From Frigidibacter mobilis (GTDB lineage: Bacteria > Pseudomonadota > Alphaproteobacteria > Rhodobacterales > Rhodobacteraceae): a stretch of 64,000 bases of DNA. The first letter of the stretch is position 1; each line of letters begins with the position of its first letter. The DNA lies in the NCBI RefSeq assembly GCF_001620265.1, contig NZ_CP012661.1:4105001-4169000 (forward strand), read 5' to 3'. Made by a program: the position numbers and the translations under genes. Of the stretch, positions 58,144-64,000 are shown piece by piece. Under the pieces are notes generated by a model. It had not been told where the DNA came from. It made no database searches and saw nothing but the letters and a program-made list of their open reading frames with translations.

Positions 58144-59429
58144 TCACCCGGGAAGTCGCAGGCAGGCGATGAAGAAACCGTCGATCCCGCCCCGGTCCGC
58201 CCAGAAATCCGGCCGCAGGCGCAGCATTCCGTCGCCCGCGCGCCATTCCGGCGCGATCCAGGGCAGATCGGTTGCCGCGGTGTCGGCGATCACCTCCGGG
58301 TAACGGTCGCGCAGATGGGCGATCTGGTGCTCGCCCTCCTCGGGCAGCAGCGAGCAGGTGCAGAACACCAGCCGCCCGCCCGGCCGCAGCAGGGTCAGCG
58401 CATGGTCCAGCATCTGCGCCTGCAGCGCGAACAGCTCGCGCAGGCCATAGCCACCCTTGGCATGGGGCAGGTCGGGATGGCGGCGGATGGTGCCGGTAGC
58501 AGAACAGGGGGCATCCAGCAGCACCGCATCCAGCAGTACCGCGGGTTGCCAGTCCAGCGCATCGGCGACCACCAGATTCGCGGCCAGCCCGCAGCGGCCA
58601 AGGTTCTCGGCCACCCGGTCCATGCGCCCCTGCGAGATGTCGAGCGCGGTGACCTCGGCCCCCGCTGCGGCCATCTGCAGCGTCTTGCCGCCCGGCGCGG
58701 CGCAGAGGTCTGCCACCCGCTCGCCCGGCTGCGCCGCCAGCAGCCGCGCCGGCATCGCCGCCGCCGCATCCTGCACCCACCAGTCGCCGCTGGCATAGCC
58801 GCCCAGTTCGCTGACCTGCCCGGCCGCGGTCAGCCGCACGCTGCCACCCGGCATCACCTCGCCCCCCAGCCGCGCGGCCAGCGCCCCGGCATCGCCATCC
58901 TTCGGCGTCAGGTCCAGCGGGGCGCCGGCCAGATGCGTCGCCTCCATCGCGCGGGTCGCCGGCTTGCCCAGGCCGACATCAGCCGCCCGCGCAGCCAGCC
59001 CGGCAGCTCCGGCACCGGAAGCGCTGCCCAGAGCGCGGGATCGGTGGCCGCCACCTTGCGCAACACCGCATTGCCAAGGCCGGCATAGCTTTCGGTGCGC
59101 ATCCCGCCGGCGCGCAGCGTATCCACCGCCGCCCCCACCACCCCATGCGGCGCGGCGCCAAGCGCCAGCATCTCGACCGTGGCGATGCGCAGCACCGCCA
59201 GCACCGGGGCGGGCGGTGCGCGGCGCAGGAAGGGCTTGAGCACCGCATCGGCCCGCGCCATCTGCCGCAGCGTCTCGGTCGCCAACCGCTGCGCGCGGGC
59301 GCGGTCGGCCGGGGCCAGCGCCGTCAGCGCGCCCTGCCCCAGCGCGTCGGACAAGAGCTGCCCCTCGCCCGTGACAGCCGCCACCAGATCCGCCGCCGCC
59401 ATGCGGGCCGAATATGCGTCCTTGCTCAT
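58144..59429 (-). pseudogene. rsmB: RsmB-type 16S rRNA (cytosine-5) methyltransferase, frameshifted
   Basis: SAM-dependent rRNA m5C967-type methyltransferase. The first frame (from 59429) holds the NusB-like N-terminal domain (LAPADRARAQRLATETLRQMARAD) up to GRLMSAWAS; one G is missing at 58967-58969, and repair gives SAWGKPATRAMEATHLAG into the next frame. That frame carries CAAPGGKTLQMAA (SAM binding), DAPCSATGTIRRHPD and FCTCSLLPEEGE (the two catalytic cysteines), to the end at 58144. About 428 residues when joined. It is followed by the heparinase-like and purH genes. An assembly indel is the likely cause. Confidence 0.85.
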
Positions 59430-59532
59430 GCGCCCTGCGCCCTCCGAAATCCGTAGTCCGAAACCCTCGGGAACCTTGTTCCCTTCGCCGGCCCGCGTAT
59501 ATCACGGGGTGCGACGATACAAGGAACCCGCC

Positions 59533-59727
59533 ATGACCGACGCAACCCGGCCCGAAACTCCGCCCGATCTGCCGCCCGCCGCCCTTCGTGCCCTAGCCGA
59601 GGCAGAAGAGCGCCGCCGGGCCGCCGACAGCGCCCCCGCCCTGCCGCCCGAGCTTGGCGGGCGCGCGGGGCCAGAGCCGGTGCGCTATGGCGACTGGGAG
59701 AAGAAGGGCATCGCCATAGATTTCTGA
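59533..59727 (+). CDS. DUF1674 / succinate dehydrogenase assembly factor 4-like protein
   Basis: A 64-residue protein ending in RYGDWEKKGIAIDF, the conserved C-terminal motif of the DUF1674 (SdhAF4/Sdh8) family, which helps flavinylated SdhA join succinate dehydrogenase. The rest is Pro/Ala/Glu-rich (PELGGRAGPEPV). The ATG at 59533 is preceded by AAGGAACC. The longer frame from 59095 is antisense to rsmB and not supported. Divergent from rsmB. Confidence 0.88.
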   Translation: MTDATRPETPPDLPPAALRALAEAEERRRAADSAPALPPELGGRAGPEPVRYGDWEKKGIAIDF

Positions 59728-59744
59728 GCGCCCGACAGGCCCGC

Positions 59745-60554
59745 TCAGATCCCCAGCACGTCCAGCATGTCATATTCGCCCGGGATGCGGTCCTGCCCCC
59801 ACAGCGCCGCCCGCAGCGCGCCGCGGGCAAAGATCGCGCGGTCGGTGGCGATATGGCGCAGCACGATCCGCTCTCCCGCCGCGGCGAAGATCACGTCATG
59901 CTCGCCCACCACATCGCCACCCCGGATCGCGGCAAAGCCGATATGGCCCCGCTCGCGCGCGCCGGTGATGCCGTCGCGGCCCCGGTCCGACACCGCCGCC
60001 AGATCGACGCCCCGCCCCGCCGCCGCCGCCTCGCCCAGCATCAGCGCCGTGCCGGAGGGCGCATCCACCTTGCGGTTGTGATGCGCCTCGACGATCTCGA
60101 TATCCCAGTCGGCATCCAGCGCCGCCGCCACCCGCTGCGTCAGCTGCGTCAGCAGGTTGACGCCAAGGCTCATGTTCCCGGCCCGCACGATCACCGCATG
60201 GCGGGCGGCGGCAGCGATCTTCGCCAGATGCGCCGGTTCCAGCCCGGTGGTGCCGATCACATGCACCGCGCGGGCCTGCGCGGCCAGCGCCGCAAACCCG
60301 ACCGTGGCATCGGGGGCAGTAAAGTCGATCACCGCCTGTGCCTTGGCGAAGGCCTCCAGCGGGTCATCCGTCACCAGCACCCCGATCGGCGCCCCGCCCA
60401 TCGCCACGCCGGCATCCTGCCCGACCCAGGCGTGCCCCTCACGCTCCAGCGCGCCGACCAGCCGCGCCTTGCCCGAGGCGGCCACCGCCGCGATCAGCAT
60501 CCGGCCCATCCGGCCCGAGGCTCCGGTGACGACGATACCCGGCAGATCGGTCAT
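59745..60554 (-). CDS. dapB: 4-hydroxy-tetrahydrodipicolinate reductase
   Basis: Reduces hydroxy-tetrahydrodipicolinate with NAD(P)H in diaminopimelate and lysine synthesis. The 269-residue protein has the nucleotide-binding [14 protein letters not shown] (about 12-25) and the catalytic block [17 protein letters not shown] (about 154-170) with the His-His and Lys of DapB. Start 60554 follows TAGGAGAA. It converges on the DUF1674 gene and is divergent from rbfA. Confidence 0.97.
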   Translation of the reverse strand: MTDLPGIVVTGASGRMGRMLIAAVAASGKARLVGALEREGHAWVGQDAGVAMGGAPIGVLVTDDPLEAFAKAQAVIDFTAPDATVGFAALAAQARAVHVIGTTGLEPAHLAKIAAAARHAVIVRAGNMSLGVNLLTQLTQRVAAALDADWDIEIVEAHHNRKVDAPSGTALMLGEAAAAGRGVDLAAVSDRGRDGITGARERGHIGFAAIRGGDVVGEHDVIFAAAGERIVLRHIATDRAIFARGALRAALWGQDRIPGEYDMLDVLGI

Positions 60555-60649
60555 GGCATTCTCCTATCGGTTAGCCCCCCAGTTACCGCGCGCGCGCCTG
60601 TTTGGCAAAGCCCGTTGCGGCAGCGGCCTCCATGCCCTACATGCGGGGG

Positions 60650-61066
60650 ATGGCATCCAAAAGCACTTCCCAGGGCACAGGCCCCAAGCAGCGCCAGCTT
60701 CGCGTCGGCGAACTGATCCGGCGCAACCTGTCGGACGTTCTGGCACGCGGCGACGTGCATGACCCGGATCTCGAGCGGATCTCGATCACCGTGGGCGAGG
60801 TGCGGATGTCGACCGACCTCAAGGTCGCCACCGCCTATGTGCTGCCGCTTGGCGGCAAGTTCGCGGATGAGGCGCTGGCCGCCCTGCGCCGCAATACCGG
60901 CGAGCTGCGGCACCTGATCTCCAGGAACATGACGCTGAAATTCACCCCGCAACTGCGCTTCGTGCTGGATGAAACCTTCGACCGCATGGACGAGACCCGC
61001 CGCCTGTTCGCCGATGAAACCGTGCAGCGCGACATCGCGCAACCGGACGATGACGCGGAAGAGTAA
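60650..61066 (+). CDS. rbfA: 30S ribosome-binding factor RbfA
   Basis: Assembly factor that helps mature the 30S subunit and 16S 5' end. The 138-residue KH-like protein shows RQLRVGELIRRNLSDVLARGD (about 12-32), ITVGEVRMSTDLKVATAYVLPLG and RHLISRNMTLKFTPQLRFVLDETFDRM. The frame begins with TTG at 60602 and has ATGs at 60632, 60641 and 60650; the last matches the family start. It overlaps the start of the DUF2233 gene by 17 bases. Confidence 0.94.
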   Translation: MASKSTSQGTGPKQRQLRVGELIRRNLSDVLARGDVHDPDLERISITVGEVRMSTDLKVATAYVLPLGGKFADEALAALRRNTGELRHLISRNMTLKFTPQLRFVLDETFDRMDETRRLFADETVQRDIAQPDDDAEE

Positions 61067-61790
61067 GGCGCTGGCAATTGCGCTGCTGCTGACCGCTGGC
61101 GCAGCCGAGGCCCAGACCTGCACGGATACCAGCTTCGAGGGCGTGGCCTATACCGTCTGCGACGTGCCCGCCGGCGCCGATCTGCGGTTGTGGTTGACCG
61201 CCCCCGATGGCCGCCCCGTCGGCAGTTTCGAGCGTCTGCGCGATCTGACCGCCGCCGAGGGGCGCGAGGTCGTCTTTGCGATGAACGCCGGCATGTATCA
61301 CGCCAACCGCAGCCCCGTCGGCCTTTACATCGAGGATGGCGAGACGCTCTCCGAGGCCGTCACCGGCGGGGGCGGCGGCAATTTCGGGCTGCTGCCGAAC
61401 GGCATCTTCTGCATCCTGCCCGGCAGCTTCGCGGTGCTGGAGACGAAGGCCTTCCTCGCCGCCCCGCCCGCCTGCACCCATGCCACGCAATCCGGCCCGA
61501 TGCTGGTGATCGGCGGCGATCTGCACCCGCGGTTTCTGGTGGATTCGGACTCGACCTATATCCGCAACGGCGTCGGCGTCAGCGCAGACGGCCAGACCGC
61601 GCGTTTCGCCCTGTCGCAAGGCCCCGTCACCTTCCACGCTTTCGGCCGCTTCTTCCGCGACGTGCTGGAGACGCCCGAGGCGCTCTATCTCGATGGCAGC
61701 ATCTCGCGGATCTATGCGCCAGAACTGGGCCGCGATCAGGGGGGCCGCCCGATGGGGCCGATCGTCGGGCTTCTCGCGTCCACCGATTGA
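61050..61790 (+). CDS. DUF2233 / phosphodiester glycosidase family exported protein
   Basis: A 246-residue exported protein related to the phosphodiester glycosidase (NAGPA) domain. It starts with a signal peptide (MTRKSKALAIALLLTAGAAEA) and has the family blocks FAMNAGMYHANRSPVGLYIEDG (about 73-94), GNFGLLPNGIF, ATQSGPMLVIGGDLHP and EALYLDGSISRIYAPE. The substrate in bacteria is not known, probably a cell-envelope glycan. The ATG at 61050 overlaps the rbfA end. It precedes truB. Confidence 0.9.
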   Translation: MTRKSKALAIALLLTAGAAEAQTCTDTSFEGVAYTVCDVPAGADLRLWLTAPDGRPVGSFERLRDLTAAEGREVVFAMNAGMYHANRSPVGLYIEDGETLSEAVTGGGGGNFGLLPNGIFCILPGSFAVLETKAFLAAPPACTHATQSGPMLVIGGDLHPRFLVDSDSTYIRNGVGVSADGQTARFALSQGPVTFHAFGRFFRDVLETPEALYLDGSISRIYAPELGRDQGGRPMGPIVGLLASTD

Positions 61791-61844
61791 CGAAGACGCC
61801 CGGCGCCGCTAGCAGTCGCGCCTTGCCGCAAAGGGGATCAGATC

Positions 61845-62747
61845 ATGGGACGCAGGAAAGGCCGGGCCGTCAATGGCTGGCTGGTGGTGGACAAGCCCGC
61901 CGGCATCACCTCGACCTCGGTGGTGAACAAGGTCCGCTGGGCACTTGGCGCCGCGAAGGCCGGCCATGCCGGCACGCTCGATCCGGCGGCGACCGGCGTT
62001 CTGGCGGTGGCCCTGGGCGAGGCGACCAAGACCGTGCCCTATATCACCGATGCGCTGAAATGCTACCGCTTCACCGTGCGGCTGGGCGCGGCCACCAACA
62101 CCGACGATGCCGAGGGCGAGGTGATCGCCAGTTCGGACCTGCGCCCCACGGATGACCAGATCCGCGCCGCCCTGCCCGCCTTTACCGGAGAGATCCTGCA
62201 GGTGCCGCCGCAGTTCTCGGCCGTCAAGGTCGACGGGATGCGTGCCTATGCCCTGGCCCGCGAGGGTGAGGAGATGGAGCTGGCCGCCCGCCCGCTCTGG
62301 GTGGAAAGCCTCGAGTTCATCTCGCGCCCCGATGCCGATCATGCCGAGCTGGAAATGGTCTGCGGCAAGGGCGGCTATGTCCGCTCCATCGCCCGCGACC
62401 TGGGGCAGGCACTGGGTTGCCTAGGCCATGTGCTGGTGCTGCGGCGCACCTGGTCCGGCCCGTTCGATGCCGAAGACGGGCTGAGCCTGGAGCGGATCGA
62501 GGAACTGGCGCAGTCGCCGGAGCTTGATGCGCATCTGCTGCCGCTGGAAACCGGGCTGGCCGACCTGCCGGAGCTGCGCGCCACCGCCGAGGGCGCCGCC
62601 CGCCTGCGCAACGGCAACCCCGGCATGGTGATCGCCTCGGACGTGGAATATGGCGACGAGGCTTGGGCCAGCCATGAGGGCCAGCCCGTCGCCGTGGGCA
62701 TCTACAAGGCCGGCGAGCTGCACCCGAGCCGCGTGTTCAATCTCTGA
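61845..62747 (+). CDS. truB: tRNA pseudouridine(55) synthase
   Basis: Makes pseudouridine 55 in the T loop of tRNAs. The 300-residue protein has the catalytic motif [23 protein letters not shown] (catalytic Asp, about 45-55), the [15 protein letters not shown] start and the [23 protein letters not shown] block. The end (LHPSRVFNL) matches the C-terminal extension in alphaproteobacteria. Start 61845 is the only good ATG, with AGGGGATCAG upstream. Conserved rbfA - truB order. Confidence 0.97.
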   Translation: MGRRKGRAVNGWLVVDKPAGITSTSVVNKVRWALGAAKAGHAGTLDPAATGVLAVALGEATKTVPYITDALKCYRFTVRLGAATNTDDAEGEVIASSDLRPTDDQIRAALPAFTGEILQVPPQFSAVKVDGMRAYALAREGEEMELAARPLWVESLEFISRPDADHAELEMVCGKGGYVRSIARDLGQALGCLGHVLVLRRTWSGPFDAEDGLSLERIEELAQSPELDAHLLPLETGLADLPELRATAEGAARLRNGNPGMVIASDVEYGDEAWASHEGQPVAVGIYKAGELHPSRVFNL

Positions 62748-62831
62748 TCCACCGCCTGAAATCGTGACGAGTGGTTAACGGCGTTTTCCTTTCGGAAAGC
62801 CGAATCGCCCCCACTGATCCCGGGTGAAGTG

Positions 62832-62857
62832 GCGCACCGGGGCTTTCCCCGGGGCGC
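62832..62857 (+). promoter_or_regulatory. Hairpin in the leader of the RTX gene
   Basis: GCGC-A-CCGGGG, CTTT loop, CCCCGG-G-GCGC (62832-62857): a 10-pair stem with one A-G mismatch ending just before the ribosome site AAGGAACGGGG. It may end truB or affect translation of the next gene. There is no T run. Confidence 0.4.
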
Positions 62858-62875
62858 AAGGAACGGGGTGGCGTC

Positions 62876-64000
62876 ATGCTTGTGCTGACGGGACTGCTCG
62901 GCCTGATGGTGGCCGGGTCGATGATGGATTTTTCGTTCCTGTCACGCAAAGAGGACGAAGAGGCCGACGAAGACCAGATACCGGAAAGCAGCGGCGATCA
63001 CGACGAAGAGAACGCCCGCGGCGATCTGTGGGACGAATGGGATGACCCACCCGAGGCCGCTGCCGAAACCGGCTGGGACGATATGGCCGGCGAAGTGGCG
63101 CCCCCGGCGGAAGACCCGGCCGCACCGGACTGGAATGCTGCCGACAGCGGCGTGCCCGATGCCGATACGGTGGCCGTCCCGCCCCGGCAGGATCTGTCCG
63201 GCGGGCCAGAGGATGACATCATCGCCGGTGGTGGCGGTGACGACGTCCTGCAGGGGCTGGGGGGCGACGACCAGATGAACGGCGGCGCGGGCAATGACCT
63301 GCTGGTCGGCGGCACCGGGGCCGACGATCTGCACGCAGGCGCGGGCAACGACACCTTGCTGGGCGGCGAGGGTGATGACAGCCTGCACGGCCAGGAGGGC
63401 GATGACCTGCTGCTAGGCGGAGCGGGCGATGATACAGTTGCCGGGCATGGGGGCGATGACATCCTGCTGGGAGGTGACGGCGATGACCGGCTGATCGGCG
63501 GCGAGGGCAACGACACCCTGCGCGGCGAGGCCGGTGATGACAGCCTCGAAGGCGGGCTCGGCGATGACCATCTGGATGGCGGGGCCGGGCGCGACACGCT
63601 CTATGGCAATGACGGCAACGATACGCTGGTGGGCGTGACGCCGCACGATTCGGCCGCAGATGCGGATTACCTCAATGGCGGGCGCGGCGATGACAGGCTG
63701 ATCCTGGGCGCCGGCGACACAGGATCGGGCGGCGAGGATGCCGATACCTTCGTGCTCGGCGATTGGCTAATGGGCGGTGATGCGGTAGCGGTGATCGCCG
63801 ATTACGACCCGGCGCAGGACCAGATCGTGCTGGCCTATGACCCCGCCGCCCATCCCGCGCCCGAGGTGACGGTGGAGCATGAAGGCACGACGGCGCATGT
63901 GCTGATCGACGGCATCCGCATCGCCGAGGTGACGGGCGCCGCAAGCCTTGCGGCAGACGGCATCCTGCTGATCGGCACGCCCGACATCCTGGAAACAGGC
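62876..64000 (+). CDS. RTX hemolysin-type calcium-binding protein, partial (3' end outside)
   Basis: The frame is open from the ATG at 62876 to the last base, 375 codons, so the true end is beyond the window. Residues 1-22 form a hydrophobic anchor (LVLTGLLGLMVAGSMMDF). The next 85 residues are very acidic (Asp/Glu-rich, DEWDDPPEAA). Residues about 107-255 hold RTX nonapeptides of GGxGxDxL type (GGGGDDVLQGLGGDDQMNGG, GGAGNDLLVGG, GGEGDDSLHGQEGDD), which bind calcium after type I secretion. A peptidase-like C-terminal part follows (ADTFVLGDWLMGGDAVAVIADYDPAQDQIVLAYD). Membrane anchoring of an RTX protein is unusual. Ribosome site AAGGAACGGGG. Confidence 0.85.
   Translation, partial: MLVLTGLLGLMVAGSMMDFSFLSRKEDEEADEDQIPESSGDHDEENARGDLWDEWDDPPEAAAETGWDDMAGEVAPPAEDPAAPDWNAADSGVPDADTVAVPPRQDLSGGPEDDIIAGGGGDDVLQGLGGDDQMNGGAGNDLLVGGTGADDLHAGAGNDTLLGGEGDDSLHGQEGDDLLLGGAGDDTVAGHGGDDILLGGDGDDRLIGGEGNDTLRGEAGDDSLEGGLGDDHLDGGAGRDTLYGNDGNDTLVGVTPHDSAADADYLNGGRGDDRLILGAGDTGSGGEDADTFVLGDWLMGGDAVAVIADYDPAQDQIVLAYDPAAHPAPEVTVEHEGTTAHVLIDGIRIAEVTGAASLAADGILLIGTPDILETG

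Noticed and set aside
60942..61637. 231-residue minus-strand frame opposite the DUF2233 gene
   Set aside because: Antisense shadow; the plus strand has a signal peptide and family motifs.

Overview
The window is a 64 kb stretch of a G+C-rich alphaproteobacterial chromosome. Protein sequences, codon bias and gene order (rsmB - heparinase-like - purH - lspA - DUF3035 - M16 peptidase pair; RpoE/ChrR; the liv-type operon with acyl-CoA ligases; choice-of-anchor-L/Hint proteins) point to the Rhodobacteraceae (Rhodobacter / Gemmobacter / Tabrizicola / Paracoccus side). It is almost all chromosomal backbone. I see no CRISPR array, transposase, integrase, prophage or rRNA operon. There is one tRNA (Val-GAC).

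Layout. 1-5.2 kb: MsrPQ methionine sulfoxide reductase, a DUF302 protein, a fasciclin protein and ClpB. 5.3-13.3 kb: PyrF, a small membrane protein, an SPFH/NfeD pair, a PAS-PAS-GGDEF protein, a lytic transglycosylase and RNase R. 13.3-15.5 kb: an overlapping chain dapE - GNAT - glycosyltransferase-like gene. 15.8-18.5 kb: two Hint-domain proteins in tandem, the first intact, the second without its catalytic residues. 18.5-25.7 kb: small membrane proteins, DapD, a LOG-family protein, DinB, an orphan HEAT-like protein and an N-formylglutamate amidohydrolase. 25.7-26.2 kb: tRNA-Val and rpmJ, with clear promoter and terminators. 26.2-35.1 kb: a seven-gene liv-type ABC transporter / acyl-CoA ligase operon plus an unlisted 59-residue membrane protein. 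35.3-38.0 kb: a hybrid histidine kinase and OmpR-type regulator. 38-42.5 kb: a WGR-like protein, DUF3775, SulP transporter plus universal stress protein, an AraC-type regulator and a VOC protein. 42.6-47.4 kb: a singlet-oxygen-type stress locus, in which rpoE-chrR is divergent from an FAD oxidoreductase - DUF1365 - DUF3833 - SDR operon. 47.5-59.4 kb: a long minus-strand run rmuC, mutL, two M16 peptidases, DUF3035, lspA, purH, heparinase-like and rsmB. 59.5-64 kb: SdhAF4-like, dapB, rbfA, a DUF2233 protein, truB, and the start of an RTX protein that runs off the window.

Three diaminopimelate/lysine genes (dapE, dapD, dapB) lie in separate places. Many genes are joined by 4-nt ATGA/GTGA overlaps, indicating translational coupling.

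Most notable observations: (1) two back-to-back ECF promoters of RpoE type, both with an 18-bp spacer, in the 127 bp between rpoE and the FAD oxidoreductase operon; (2) six otherwise well-conserved genes broken by missing single G/C bases in G/C runs (eight apparent losses), more easily explained by residual assembly indels than by pseudogene decay; (3) a composite intergenic repeat in two inverted copies 20 kb apart; (4) a small membrane protein inside the liv-type operon; (5) a Hint-domain pair with one degenerate member. I do not see a convincing wholly new defence or mobile system.
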